Part shown: positions 1 to 15,000 of the stretch, in pieces
How positions within the stretch are numbered: position 1 is the first letter of the stretch
Layout: each line of letters starts with the position of its first letter
DNA from: Nocardia vinacea
Lineage (GTDB): Bacteria > Actinomycetota > Actinomycetes > Mycobacteriales > Mycobacteriaceae
Length of the DNA: 64,000 nt
Direction: 5' to 3'
NCBI RefSeq assembly: GCF_035920345.1
Contig: NZ_CP109149.1
Span: 4,526,001 to 4,590,000, forward strand
Translations under genes and position numbers: made by a program
Notes under the pieces: generated by a model
Database searches by the model: none
Told to the model about the DNA's origin: nothing
Seen by the model: the letters and a program-made list of their open reading frames with translations, nothing else

Positions 1-3000
1 CAGCAGTGCCGCATCGATCATCATTCGCACGGTGTCGAAATTCGGGTGGGTGAGATCGGGATGATCGAAGATGACTGTGGCCTCGACCGGACCTAAACCA
101 TCATCGGCATACGCATACGTGATATTGCAGTCCACGGTCAGATCGCCGCAGACGATCCGTGTCCGCGACGGGCTTCCGAGCACATTCCTGATGTCGGCAT
201 GGGCGCCGGCTCGAGCTTCGACCGCACGCAGCATTAAAGACGCCGATCGCCGCCGTTCCCCATCCGTCCCGGGCACCGACGTCGCTGCGGTGCTGTCGGC
301 CTCATCGACACCGGTCACCAACCCCAAGGTTCTGCCGGCCCGGCCGCCATGCAATCTCAGATCCCCGTCCAAGCGGGTGACGATCATGCGTCCCGAAACA
401 TCCGACAGCCCCTCGGACTCCGCGCCCTCGACAGGACTGCCATCGACCGAATCGTCCACGGAACGCTGGACGAACTTCCGCGCCGAGTCGGGGGCGCGCT
501 CATCGCCGTGATGCGCACCGATGGGGTGGGTGGGGCCGCGGCGGGGCCTGGGCGGACGGCCGCGCAGCCGACGGCGGGCGACGCCGTCGCGGTACAGGAT
601 CGCGTCGACGTTCGCGCCGGCGAACTCCCAGTCGCCGGGCTCATAGTGGTAGAAGTACTGCGCGAGGTCGATCGGCTTGCCGTTGCGCAGCTGCTGGAGG
701 TCGGTGATGCCGATGTCGGCGGGGTCGAACCAGACGATGTTTCCGTCGCCCAGGTTCGCGATGACGATGGCGTGTGCCACGGGGTCGTCGTCGCTCGTCG
801 CCAGGTGTGGGCGTTCGACCGAAACCACCGCCATGTCACCGGGTTTCAGGGTCTTCACCACTCCGGCTACGGACCGGAACCGGCCGCGCCCTTCCCAGTC
901 GGCGTCCAACGATGCGGCGAGTTCGGCGGCGCTCAGCGGGCTGCTGTGCTCCGGGGCGGCGCCTGCCACGGCCAGCGCCGTCCGCGTCGCACAGTCCAGC
1001 GGCCCACCCTCGAGCTGAACGTTCAGCATCGGGTCGACAAGCGGCGGTCGGGCGTCCTCGCCCGACCGCCTCGACTCACCCAACGTCGCCCGGTACAGCC
1101 GACGTGTCCGCAGCCGGTCGTCCAGATCCGCGGAGACCAGATCCGCTCCACGCTCCGAGTCGGGGCGCAGGTACACGATCGATGTTCCGGAGCCGGGCGA
1201 GACGACCTCGTCGGTCGAGCCAACCGCCTCGATAACGGTCACGTCGTCGTCGGCGACCGCGTCGGGATCGCCGAAGGCCAGGCCGACCACACCGGTATCG
1301 ACGTCGAACCGCAGCAGGTACACCGTGGGGGTCGGGCGCCGCCACCCGACTGCACCATCCGGCCCACCACCTTCCGACGCCGACTCCAGCAGCTTCAGGA
1401 CCGCCGCGAACGCGTCGGCCTCGCGGGCGTCGGCGTCGGTCCACACGCCGGCCACGGCCTTCTCGTGCAGCGCCTGCAGACGGTGCAGGAGCCGCCACCG
1501 GTTGGCGTAGTCGCGCCAGCGCGCGGGAACTCCATCGTGATCGGTCACTTCGCCGATGCCCGGCACACCGCCAGGCATCGCCGCCCAAGCCGCCCGCTCC
1601 TCGCGCGTGAGCTTCGCGAACACCAGCGCCACCGCCGTGTGCGGGTCGAGCCCCGCCTCGAGATTGCCCCGGCACTCGTCGGCGAACGCCCGCGCCGGAA
1701 CGGCCACGCCCGCGCCCGGGTCGTCCGGCGCGAGCCTCCGGGCCCGGCGCAGGAGGGCCGCCAGGGCTCCCCGACGTCGAAGTGAAGACTCACCAGCGGC
1801 GAATGGAGAACTCTCCTTCGGCGGGGTTACCCGCGCTGTGCCGCCGTCGATCTCGACCCGGCCGATGCCCAGGCCACCGAACTCGTTGCCGAGGTGGGTC
1901 CAGCGGCGGAAGTCGACGTCCATGCCGTCACCCAGCTGACGCAGCAGCTCGTGGTCTTTCCGCAGCAGGCCGGTGAGGAACGCGACCACGTCGTCAACCG
2001 AGGCCCGGACCTCGCCCGCCACCACCAAGCGGCCGTCGACGACTCCGACGCCGAACCGACTGCCGGCCGTCTCGATCACCCGCAACGGCATATCCGCTGT
2101 GGACGTGGACGCTTCGTAAGCCTTCCCGGTCAGCACGCCGTGCGCGCGACCGTCCGCGCCGACAAGCCCCTTCTCGCCCTCCAACACCCGCCACGGCGAC
2201 TCGCCGCGAATGGTGAACGTGACGGCATCGTACAGCTCACCCACCAGGAACAGTGGATCGTCGGCGGACGCTCCGATGTGTCTCAGCAACCGGACTACGT
2301 GCGCCGGCAGCACCGTGTCGAATTCTTCGAAACTGGCTTGGCCGTGCACGGCAGTGTAGGTCAATTCCGCACCGTCAAAGGTGATCTCGTACGAGACCCC
2401 CCGCATCATCGTCACGACGACATGCACGCCGTTGTCGTCGCGGCGCGGCGTCACGGTGGCTATCGGTGCACCGTCGGCGCCGAAGGCAATGTCGTCGGAA
2501 TGCGGCGCCATCGGATCGACCAGCGCGGCCCGGACGATATCCGTCACGGTGTCGATGACATCGCCGTCGACCTTCCAGCCGCGCAACAAGTCCCCGGTCC
2601 GCTGCACCTGCGCGCGGATCGATGACGCCGGCGGTGCGTCGCTGACGTCCTGACCGGTCCGATCCTCTTGCTCATCCGTCCCCTCCGCATCGCTTGGCGC
2701 CATACCGAACCGAGTGACCAGTTCAATCTCCTTGTCCGTAGCAAGGAATGGCACTTCATCGGGACGTATCTCCCCGGTTTTCGGGTCGGGGACCATGCCG
2801 TAGGCCACGACACCCGTTGATTTCACCGGTCGTGCCGGGGCTTCGGCGTCATCGAACACACGCCAGCGCTGTTGATCCGGGTCGTACATCCACACGTTGT
2901 CGCCGCGCGCGAAAGCTCCGTGTACAGCACCGATTTCGGCCGGGCCGCCACCCTGCTCCGCGACTCGTCTCGCCACTATTTCCGGATCATTGCTGAGTAG

Positions 3001-6000
3001 GAACATGTGCCCGTCGAGTGGACCATCGCCGTACTGCTCCGCGACCAGCACTGTCCTCGGCTCGTCGAGATCGGCCAGTGCACGCCGGACCGCGAATCGA
3101 TCGGTGACCTTGTGGAGTTTCTTTCCCCTCAGCGCACCCTGGTACGCATGTTCGGGATCAGTGTTGACCAAATCCTCGGGATGCGCGCCTGCCTGGGGAC
3201 CCTGGCCCGGCTCCGAACCAGTGGCGTCCGTCGCCCCGCCCACCGGCACGGCGCCGACGATCTCGGAGCCGTGGATTGCCCGCAACTCACCGATGGTGAA
3301 CAGTGCGCAGTCGGCGAGATACCACTGCTCGAGCGCCCGATCGGCCGAACCCCAATCCCGGCTCTCGTCCGGAACCCATTCCCGCCCATCCGGCGACAGG
3401 GTGAACATTCGGGTCCGCGTGAAATCGTCGGCGAAGGTTGTTTCCCGCTTCTCCTTGCCAATGACCGTCAGATTAACTGTGCCATCGGCGGAAACCCGCA
3501 CCGTGACTTCGGGTTCGCGGCTTCCTTTCTCACGTTCGCGACGGAGCGCACGCGCAAGTTCGCGCCGCACGGCGTCCGTCACTTCCCGTGGTTGTCCCGC
3601 CAACGCGACCTCGCGCAACAGGGTGTCCGCGAGGCCGATCGGATCGTCCAGATCCCACCGCACCCGCCACGACATCCGGGGCACGTCGCCTTCACGCGAC
3701 TCGAGATCCAACCACGGCTGCCCGCTGCCGTCCCAGGCGGTCATCCGTACGCCGCTGTCCTGGATCGGGGTTACCATCGACTTGCCCCCTCGGGCGGCAA
3801 GCGAATGCCGGACTGCCGACAACATCGTCACCACATCGAATCCGGGAATCCGATCCCATTTCCAGCGGGACAACAGCCACGCGAAGTTGCTGTTGTCTGC
3901 TGCGTCTTGCAGCGAGGCAACACGCAGTCGGCCGGACTCCAACTCCGCCCGCTCGCTAGGACGCACGTCGTGAGCTACCAGGAGCGAGTTGTGATAGCGC
4001 ATCGCACGATCCAGCCGATGCGAACAATCCGTGTTCTCCAGCGTCTCCGCCAAACGAGTCACCTGCTCGGACAGCAGAGTGATCTCTCCGGCCAGCCTTT
4101 CCATCTCGGCGGTGGCCTCGCCGGCGATCGGCACGGCCAGGCCACTCGATCGCAAGTAGGCCAACAGCATGGCGAAGGAGTCGGTGACACGAGCTATGTT
4201 GCGGCCGACGGCATCACCGGCCTCGAGATCGGTGATCGCGGCCAGCGCGTCGCGGAGCTCGGCGAGTTGCGCCAGGTCCACCCGCCCCTCGGCGATCCCG
4301 TCGAACTCCCCAGCGACCCGGTCCAATTCGGGCGCCACCCCGTCCGGCAGACGGTAGCGGAAGGTATATCTGAAGCCCCCGTCGTTCCCGGAGTTGTCGG
4401 CCGGAAGCCTCTCGACCTCCGCGCCGCTTTCCATCACGATGGGTAGCCGGTCCGACCGCGCCAGGTCGGCCGGGAAACGACGGTCGACTTCGACCTCCAG
4501 CGCGGGGCCGTGCTCGGTGTCAACCACGCGCAGGGCGCCGGTCAGCTTCTCATCGGGCCCGATCTGCTCCACTAGATTCCGTAACTGGCGCTCAGCCATG
4601 ATCACGCCCGTGCCCGACCTCGAGCCCCTCGGCACCATCTCCTCGACGAGTGTGTGCAGGGCCCAGCTCGCAAAGGCGTTGCCGTCCCGAGAGAACCCGA
4701 CTTGGGCCAGGACGCCGTGCTCGTCGTACTCACACCACAGCGGGAAATCTTCTTCGGCATTGTCATTTCGCAGCGTCAGCCCCCCACCGGCCGTACACAC
4801 CACCGACACGTCGCCCTTGTACAGCATGTGCATGAACACACGCTCGCTACCGGACCACTCGCCCGTCAGGGCGCTGTCCTCCGCTTCTCGCCATCGCCAC
4901 AGCGCCGCCGGGTCGCTGGTCTCTCTCACCAGCCATCGCCACTGTTCTTGCGCTGCTAGATCCCAATCGGCGAACCCGACACCCGGAAGATGGCTCCATT
5001 CGACCGCCACCGGACCAGCTGCCGATATCGACCATTCGCAGTAGGACTCACCATCCGCCCCCTCGACTCGGACGCCCCACACCACCACCGGTTTCCCGTC
5101 ATCGCCGGCGAGCACGGACTTCTCGAGCCGCACCTTGCCGCCCTCGACCCGCAGGAAGCGCCCGACACCCTCGGCAAACCTTTCGGCCGCAGGAAAATCG
5201 AAACCTACTGTGCCGCCGACAATCCCGATGACATCGCCGACCGCCGTCGCAATGACGTTCCCGTCCTCGAAGGCATTCGCGTCATCCGCGGTCACCTCAC
5301 CTTCCCACCACAGCCGGCCGTCCTCCTCGACGTAATCCAGCACTGGTTTCCACGGATACCGTGTGGTGCCTGCCCCCTCATCGGGTACCTCGTCCAGCGA
5401 CTGCCGCCGCAGCGGATCACCCTGGTCCGTATACGAATTGAGCGCCTCCCTCAGACGCTGACTCCAATACGTCGCACCGAGCTCCACGAATCCTCGCCAC
5501 AGATCCCGCATTCGCAAGACCTGGCGCCGCTCGGCATTGCCGCTGCGCAGTTCCTCCAGCCACTCGTCGATCTCCAGCCGAGCGGAACGCGGCGAATCGC
5601 CGGTATCCGGTGCTGCCTCCCAGGCAACAATCCACTGGCCCTCGTACCGCGTCAGCGCGTCCACCAATCGCTGCGCGAATCGAATCCGATCGGCCCCGCC
5701 CTCCTGCACCAGCCGCATCACTTCCAGCAGCGCGTGCGCGATCGTGGGCTGCGCGGCCGACCCACCGCTCAACTCCTCCAGCAATCTCGACGGCAGCCAC
5801 TCGTCGCCGACGCCGCCGAATTCGTGGCCACCAGACCCCGAGGCGGCGTCGCCCGGCATCTCGCCGTCTCCCGTCGAGGGAGTGCCTCCCGATCCGATGT
5901 GGCCCAGCCCGAACACCTGCGTGCCGCCGCGCTGATGCTGGGTGAGCGCCGCGCGCATCGCCTCCTCGCTCTTCCACTGCCGCTTCTCGCGCTCGGCCGC

Positions 6001-9000
6001 CGCAGCACGCTGCTCTTCCAGGTAGCCCGTCAGCACCTGGTACATGACCCGCTCGCCGTCGGTGACGTTCTCGATCCCAAGGTGGCGTACTGCCGCGTAC
6101 GACGACAACGCTGCCGTGTACAGGTTGAGCTGATTGTTCGTGACGTAGCTGCCGGAGCTGAACTGGCGGCGCTCCCAATCCGTGTAGTGGCCCACCTCGT
6201 CGTCCGGCAGATCGCGATGGTGCGCACGCAGCGCACCGACGATTCGCTCGTAGAACACATCCGGTCCGGCGGCGCCCAAACCGTTGCGCCACAACAACCC
6301 ACCCATCTGATAGACGGCGGCGCCATACACTGGGCGGTCGGCCGGACCCCGGTAATAGCCTGCGGCGACACCCGCACGCCACCGGTCGGCGAAGCCGTCC
6401 GGGTCGACGGCGACCGCATCGTTCAACATGAGCGAGCTCGTGCCGCCGATATAGCCGATCCCGGCTTCCTGCAGGGTCAGTGACGGGTTGGCCGCCTGCT
6501 CGTCGAGCACCGCGGACGCCAGCTCCCGCAGCGTATCCAGCGCAGTGCCGTCCTCGTACAGCAATTCGATGCCATGCTCGGCCAGGATCTCCGCTATCCG
6601 TTCCGCGTCGGCGTTCGCCAGGCCCCACCGGTCGGCCCTCCGTTCGTGCGCGGTGCCCGGCGTATCCGGTATGTGCTCGGGGTTTTCGCTCTGCTGAATG
6701 TCCCAACCGGACCGGACCCACCACTCCCAGTCGCCCTGGGAGGTATCGGGCTGATACTGCGGTTCCTCGGCCCCCGTCACACGTTGGAACGGACTGTTGT
6801 CCGCTTCGGCCTGCCGGGCCGCTGCGAGTGCCGCGTCGTCGATTTCGTCGGCGTCCGGCACCTCGGCCCCAAACCGATCATCGCGTCCGTGCGAATCCGG
6901 GGTGCCCGATGCGAACGGGTCGCCGACATCCCGCGGTGGGCCCTCGGAGTGGGCGTCACCACGGTGCGAACCCGTGGAACCGATCTCCGGCGGCAACTTC
7001 CGGGGCGGCCAGGGCTCGCCGGGTCGCCATTTCGGCCACTGCCGCGCACCACCCGGAGCATCACCCGGTTCGGATGACATACCCGAAACAGCTTCAGTGT
7101 GTTCGTAAGACTCCTCGGCACCGGTGGCCGGGTCCGTGAATTGCACGGACAGCATTCGCTCGCCCGGTGATCCGGTCGCCCGCATCGTCGCCACCATGCT
7201 GTGGGCGCCACGACCCTGTGCCTGCGTGGCAGTGTGATGCAACCAACGTCCCGCAGCATCCGGTTCCGGATGCTGCCAGCTCTCGGTGAGCACTACGGGG
7301 ATTTGTGAGATCACCAGCGGCGCCCACAAATCGGAGGCGCCCGCACCGATCTCCGTGCCGATGCTCCACTCCCGGTCCCCGGCACTGCCCGACACTTCGA
7401 TAATCGCTGTCGCCGCGCCGGACTGATCCTTGACAACGACACGCAACACCTCGTGGTCGGCGTACGCATCGACCGATCCCGGGCCCAGCTGTACCACAAT
7501 GTCGACGAATTGCGCGACAATGCCCGCGACATCACCGAAGCCGCCCGCGGACGCCTCGAACCACCCAGCCAGCCCATCGCTGTCGGCGAGGGTGCCCGAC
7601 CACCGCTTATCCGATGCCCACATTGCAGCACGAAGAGAGTTGTTCAGCTCGGCCGCGTAGTCTCCGTCCCCGCGCCGACGCCGTTCCCGATGAATCTCGG
7701 ACAGAACGTCCCGAGCCCGCGAATCCGCATCGCGATACTCCGCATCCAGCGAATCGCCGCCGTCCCGCAACTCGGCGATCAACCCATGAACCCGCTCGGC
7801 CAGATCCGACCCATCGGTATCCGGCAGCGGACCATCCACCTCCACCGGCTGCGCCCGGTTCTCTCCGGAAACAGCCGGCGACTCATTCGCCGATGCAGTG
7901 CCTCCACCACCGCCCGACGCAGCCCCCGCACGTCCTCCCCTCGACCCGTCAGCGTCCGCCGAGCCCGGGGTTTCGTCCGGTTCGTCATCGATGTCGGGTG
8001 GCCGTGCACCGTAGATATCCCACAGGAACTGGCGGATGTCCTGCACCCGCCGCCACTGTCCCGCCACGTCGAGCGGTTCCCCGTTGGGCCCGACCTTGTT
8101 CGCCGCGTCCTCGAGCAGCTTCAAGTGCCGGGCGCTTGGTGAGAGCCCCTGCCGCAGCGACTGCTCGATCACGTATGCGCGCAACCGCTCGATCAGCTCG
8201 ACGGACTGCGCCTCCCAGACACGCTCGGCTTCCGCCGCCTCGCGGTCGGCGTCTGCCGCCTCGATCGCGGATTCCAGTGCGATCTCGACGAATTCGTCGT
8301 CCCCGACCGAATAGAACGAGTCGCCCAAGTCGTCGGTCACGTCCGGCCCGTCGGCGAACTCGGCCGGACAGACGACATCCACCTCTGTGGCGGTGTCGCT
8401 CAGATCATCGGCACGCTCGTGCACGACCGGTGAACCCCACACACCGAGCAGAACCAGCTCGTCGGGTGTCGGCAGCCCCATCTCCGCGCACTTGTCACTG
8501 CCCAGCCCATCGGCCACGGTCTCGACGGCCTCGGCACCGTCGGCAACCACCACCAACCGCAGCCTCGTCTCACCGTCCTGCGCGGGCAACGCGTGGGCCA
8601 GCAACCAGGCGAGCTCGGAGGCATCGACACCGACAGCCGCCACCATCGCCACTCGGCCACCGACGCCGGTCTCCCGTATCCGCGCGAGCAGATCGATGGC
8701 GCCGTCCGCCTCCGCTGTCGGCGAATCAGGTTGTCCCGCACCGAGATACACAACGACGGTATCCGCGTCCTCCAGATTCTCCGTGGCATAGAGCTGGGAC
8801 TCCTGCGGATCATCGAGCTCGAAGTACGGCTCCAAGCCCGCATCCTCCAGCGCGGACTCGATGGAATCGCCGGTAGCTCGCCCGCGCGTCGGTGTCGACT
8901 TCGATCCGGGATCACTGTTCGCACCGGGATCGTTCGTGTTCCCGTCCACCGGCAGCGGGAACGGACCATCCACGTCCGGCGACGATCCGGTGACGGGTCC

Positions 9001-12000
9001 CTCCGCGATGGCCTGCCGCTCGTCCAAGGCTGTCTGCAAGGCAGTGCGCAGCCCGCCGACGGCCGCCTCACTCTGGCGCCCGAGTTCCTGTACCAGCTGC
9101 TGGGCCCTGTACAGGTGCTCGGACTCGGCCTCGCCGTGGCGTAGCACCTCGATCAGGTCGTAGCACTCCACTCCGAGTTCGATGAAATGGTGCCAGAAAT
9201 CCTGGCCGGGACCGTTGAGCCGGTCGAGCATCCGACGCGCCAGCGCGACAGTCTCGCTGGACGCCTCGCCTCTCATCAACTGTTCCAGAACGAGTGCCGG
9301 CCTCTCGTCCGCATCCTCAGGCAGGGTTTCGACCGGGACCGGGTCGCTGTCCTCGGGCGGAGGGAGCTGTGCGGTTTGTTCGACGGCGTCGGTCTCGTCG
9401 GCCTCCTCCGACGTCGGTTCCGCGGCGACGGGTGCTTGCGATCCACGCTCCGTCACCGGAGGCGGCACGGGATCGGTTGGTTCATCAACCGGCGGCGTGG
9501 TCGGCGATTCCGAAACATCCTGCCGCGCAGGGATGCTCGTCAGATCATCGACCCGCTTCCGAAGTTGCCGCGCCGCCTCAGCGGCACTGCGCCACTCATG
9601 AAACGACCGCACACGATCCGACACATCGACTGCCCCGGAACGCAGTTGATCCGGGTCCCGCACACCCACCTTCGTCGCGAGGCTCCGCATCCGGTCCTCG
9701 GCACGCGCCAATGCCCCACGCAGGTCATCGATTTCGGGTGAATCACCGGCCGCCACCCGCGCCGACAACTCGTCGACCTCGTCGACCGCATTCGCCAAAT
9801 CCAGCAGCCGCCCCCGATACCGCTTATGGAATTTGGTGGCAGCCTGATCCCGAATACGCCGCTGCTCCTTCAGCTCACGCTTCAGCTGTTCCAGTGTGTC
9901 GTACGAGTCGTCAGACTCCCCCGGATACACGGACAGACCGCCAGCACGCGCATCGGTTTCGCCGATCTCGGACTGGGGCCCAGCGGCCTGCTGCGCCGCA
10001 ACCGGGACCGCGCCGCGAGGTGACGGGCCGGTCGCGACGTCATTGCCACCGAACCGTGCCTGCAGGTCGCGCTCGATCTGCCGGAGGCGTTCCAGCCGTT
10101 CCAGTCCGGTCGGCGAGCGACCGTCTGTTTCACTGTTGGCTCGCTGGATTTCCCCGTCGAGGTATGCGCGCGCTTCCGCACGCTGAGATTCCTCCGGGAC
10201 GGCACTGTCGAGATACGTGTACAGCTGCTCGGTGCGGGTGTCCGCCGTTGCCGAGGCGATCTGGTCTTGGATCGCTTTGCCTTGGGCGGCAAGGTCGCTG
10301 ATCACCTTCAGCTGTGCCAGCCGATCGAGCAAATCGTGCATGGCCCGACCCGGCTGATCGGGGTAGGAGCGATGGAGCTGGGCTGCCAATTCGGCATACT
10401 CATCCCACAGGCGCTCCCGTTCTTCTCGACTGAGCTGCGCCGCACGTTCGTCGTACTCGTCATTCCGACGCGCGTGCTCTTTTCGTGAGAGCTGCGCCGC
10501 CCTTTCCTCGTACTCATCACGCCGACGCACCAGCTCCCGCAGCCGCTCCCGCTCGGCTTGGTGCGCCTCGAGATCCTCGAGCAACTGCCGCCGACGCCGC
10601 TGCCGCTCCTCCCGCGCAGTCCGCAAGCGCTCGCGCTGCGCATCCACATCGCCCGGACCCAGCATCTCCCCCACGGACGGCAGATTGGCAGGGTCGAGCC
10701 CACCGAGCTCACCTGTGATCCTGGCAATCTCGGCATCCTCCCCGCCGATGCGCTCGGCCAGCGCCATCTTCGAGAGCTGATACGGCAACGGAGCGGTCTC
10801 GGGCCGACCCAGATCCGGCGGCTCGAGCAACAGTTCATCCGCCAGTTCGTCCCATTTAGCTCGCGCCTGCGCCCGCTGTTGCCGCAATTCGCTGATCTGC
10901 GTGCGCCAATCGGCTGCCTGCGCACGCAATTCGTGCGGATCCGATTCCTGCTCGGCCGACAGTCCGGCGCTGCGCTGCTCCGCAGTCTGTGCTTCCGCCC
11001 GCTCCAGCCTGGCTTCCGAGCGTTCGAGCTCGGCTTCCAACTGTTGGAGCTCGGCGTCGGCACGCTCGACCGCCTCCGCGGCGGCAAACAGCTCCGATAT
11101 CCGCTCGGCATCCACCTCGGCCCCCGATGTCGGTGTCGCCGCCAGTTTCTGGGGCGCCAACGCCTCCACCACGTCCTGGATGGTCTGGTGTAGCCGGCGC
11201 AGCGCGTCCACGTTGTCGGGAGCCTCGTAATGGGCCGTGGCATCATCAGGCCGCCCGCCCGGCCCGACCAGTTCCCATTCCTGGCTACTGGAATTCCACC
11301 GTTCGACAACCGGTTCCGTCTCGCCCATCCGAACCCGGCGCCGTTCGACTGGAAAACCGTTGGGAGACTTTGCTTTCCGCTGCTCCGCGTCCCCGGAGCG
11401 CGCGTCGATCAGCCGTAGCGCTTTCTCGGTGGATGCATCGACGAACGGATCCTCCTCCACGCCTTCCGGAGTGATGATGACGACCTGGCCGCCGACCGTG
11501 GCCTGTTGCGTGGGCACGGTCCGGCCATCCCGCAGGGTCTTGGTTCCGTACACGACCCGGTCCCCGAGTACCACGCCGTACTCCCCGAACGGGACCCCGC
11601 CCAGCTGCCGCCGATATTCCTGCGCCGCCACCTTCAGTTTTTCGGCGATAGCCGCGTCGTACTCCGCCAGTACCTCGGCGACGTCCGCGCGCACCGATTC
11701 CGGCAGGTCGTCTCGCTCGGCCACGGCACGGGCCTGCTCCACGAGTTCCGCGCGGGTCATCCGCTCCGGATACTCGACCAGCCCTTCCAAGGCGTGCACG
11801 AGGGGCTGGAGATCCCGCTTCGCCTCCCGCTCTGTGTCTTCCCGCTGAGCGGTTGTCTGCATCACCTGTTTCAGGCGACCGTACATCCACTCCATAAACT
11901 CGAGCGTCTCGAAAGCGGTTGGCGCGTCACCGCTCCGGGTGAAGGCGGCCACATTCGAATCCATCGCGGCGAGCTGCTGCTGGAGCATCCGCCGCAGACC

Positions 12001-15000
12001 GGGCCGCTGTTCCCTGCTGAAATTTCGGCCGATGTGCTGCCAGAGGCCGTTGGTCAGCTCCTCTGTCTTTTTGCGGGCGTTGTTGGCGAGACGGTTGCGT
12101 TCCCGGTCGATATCGCCGATGGCGGCGCACACATCGCGCAACGCCCGCGCTCGCTCCAGCAGATCGGCATTCCAGCCCGCCGGTTCGCCGGACTCGTCGG
12201 TGTGCAGCAGCCCCGCACGCTCGAGTTGCGCAATCAAGGCAATTCGCCGGGCTCGCAACGCATCCCGGTGCAGGCGCGGATACTCCAGCTCCGAACGCAA
12301 CTGGAACTGCTCGACCTGGATCGCGGCACGACGTGCCTGCAGCACGGTCCGGCGGGCCTCGAGTACGGCGCGTTTCGCGTCGATGTCCCACATCGCCAGG
12401 TCCAGCGCCTCGAGGTCGGACTCGATCCGCGCGAGTTCCTCGTCGACGCGGTCGATCTCGGTCTGCGGCGTGCCGGGCTCCGACCGCAGCCGTTTCCGCT
12501 CCGCCAGTGCCGCGGCGTAACGCGCCTCCAGCTCGGCACGTTTCGTCTCGAGATCACCCTCCGCGACGCCCAGTGGTGTCAGATCGGATTCGATCTGCCC
12601 GAGTTCGGCGGCGTTCTGCTCGAGTTCCTCGTCGAGACGCTCCGTCTCGGTCTCGAGGCGCTCGGCCTCGGCCTCGGCGTCGGCGATTTTCGCTTCGAGG
12701 GCGGCAAGTTCCTTGTCCACCCGGCCCAATTCGTCCACCGCATCGGTGAGCACCGTTGCCGCGGAGCCTCGTTCCCGGTGCGCGGCCAGGCGGTCACGGT
12801 CGGCCTGCCGGTCGACCCCGTGCTGACGCACTGTCTCGAGCTGCTCGCTCAGCTGATCCCGAGTCGACTCGAGGTCGGCGCGCATCGCTTGCAGCACAAT
12901 GCGTTTCATCGCATCGACGGGGCTCTGCCGCTCCTCCGGACCGAGCTGCTCGAGTTCGTCTTCTATCTGCGCGAGCTGGGCATCGAGACGGTCGATCTCG
13001 GTCTCGAGATTCGCGATCTTCGTGTCGATGGTGGCCAGGTTGCGGTCCAGGTCGGCGATGTCGTCGGCTATCGCCGCCCAGGCGGCCGTCGCATTGGCCT
13101 GGTCGATATCGGCGTCAGACGCCGCCCCTAGATCCGGCAGATATTCCGCGATCGCGTCGCGCACGGCACACAGGGTTCGCCGCTGCCGCTCCAGCTGGGA
13201 ATCCTTGCTGCCCAGCATCCTCGCGTAACTGCCGCGGACCTGCGGCCGGGAGCGGCGGTGCGGTACCGGCGGCTCGGAGACCCAGGCGCCGTCATGCCAC
13301 CACAGGGTCGTCACTGTGCCGTCGGATTCGACGATGTGCCGCTCGACCAGCACCCTCTGCTCCTGCAGGGCACGCAACATGTCGGCATCGAGGACGGGGC
13401 TGCCCGTCGCCTCGGTGGTGACGAACACCAAACGGTTGTCGACCACCTGCCCCCAGGTGCCGAGCGGTGTGCCACCTACCCGGCGGCGTTCGGCGCGGGC
13501 GGCGGCGGCCAGCCGCCGCTTTTCCTTCTCGACCTCGGCGTCATGCAGTTCGAGCAGCTCCGTCAGTTCCTGCCAGGCGGGGTTGTCGGGCTGCTGTGGC
13601 TCGGGGTTGGCAAGCGCTTTGCGGGCCGCGGCCAGCACGCGCTGCGGGGTCGGCTCATCCGGTAGTTCGACACCCAGCTTCCCGAGTGCACTGGCCACGT
13701 CCTCCCAGTTCTTGGTTGGATCTTTTTTGCGCTTCCCTGGCCAGGGATTCTCCGCCGGGCCGCGCAACGTGCCCGCTGCCGCACGCTCGGCTGCCTCCGC
13801 GTCGGGGGCGGTGTCGCCGAGCCGTTGGAGCTCCTTCCGGCCCTGCTGAAGACGCCGCAGCCGGCGAATCTCGGCCGCCGCCAGGTCGCCGTCGGACTGC
13901 GATGCCTTGTCGCTGGTCGAGTCGGCGGATGCGGGGTCCGGCGCGCCACCCCGCTTGCGCTGATCGGGCCCATCCGCCGTAACACCGGGGGCACTGTCCG
14001 ACACGCCGGAGCCGTCCGCGGTCCCGCTCGGCGCCTCCGAAACACTCTGCGCGTCCTGGCTTTTCAGCAGATTGATCTGCTTGCGAAGATGCCGCGCCTG
14101 CGAGGCGGCACTGCGCCACGAGTGAAACAATCGCACCTTGTCCGACACATCACCTGCCCCGGAACGCAATTGATCCGGGTCCACACCCACCTTTGCCGCG
14201 AACACCCGCATCCGGCGCTCGGCACGCTCCAATTCCCCGCGCAGATCACCGGCTTCCGGTGAATCACCGTCATCGGAAGCCGCCAGGCGCGCCGACAGGC
14301 TGTCGGCCTCGTCGATCGCTTGCGCCAACGTCAGCAGCAACTTCGGATTATCGAACTCGGCAGCCGCCTTGTCTCGAATCCTCCGCTGGGCCTTCTGCCG
14401 ATGCCGCAGATGTTCCAGCGGCCCATCGCCCGCCGTGTCCGACGATTCTCGCCGTATCTTGTCGAGCGCCGCGCGAATCTTGTCGTTCTCGCGGTCGGTC
14501 CGGTTCTCCGCCTGCTGGTCGACCTGGTCTTGCAGCTCTTGATCGAGTTTGCCAGCCTCTGCGATCGCGGCGGCGGCGATCTCGTCGAACGACCGGCCGA
14601 GGTGGGGATACAGTGTCCGCGCCGCCCGCAATTGCGCCGAGCGCTGCGGCAGCCGATCGGTCGCCGCTTGCGTAGCGGCGGCCGAGATGGCGTCGCGGTC
14701 GCTCCGCGCCGACAGTTGCTCACCCCGAAGCGCGTTGCGGCGGGTCTCGGCCTGTTCCCGCCGGGTACGCTCAGCGTCGGCGTCGGCCTGACATTGTTCC
14801 CGTTCGGCTCGTCGGCTCTCGAGTTCGGCTTGCGCCTCCGCCTTGCGCGCGGCGCGCTCGGCCGCCAGCTGGGCGGCCAGAGACTGGATGAATGCTCGAG
14901 TCTCGACATCGTCACGCCGCAGCAGCGACTGATCGCCCTCGGCCGCAGTGTCAGGCTCCGAGGGCTGCTGCGCGGCCTGCTGCCGTGCGTGGATCTCGGC

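Noticed and set aside
349..1785. Long plus-strand frame of 478 codons
   Set aside because: Arg/Gln/Val/His-rich shadow of the giant minus-strand gene; no domain or ribosome site. Many similar frames between 1 and 20000 were dropped for the same reason.
10308..11309. Minus-strand frame of 333 codons overlapping the giant frame
   Set aside because: Arg/Trp/Ser-rich out-of-frame reading of the coiled-coil region.
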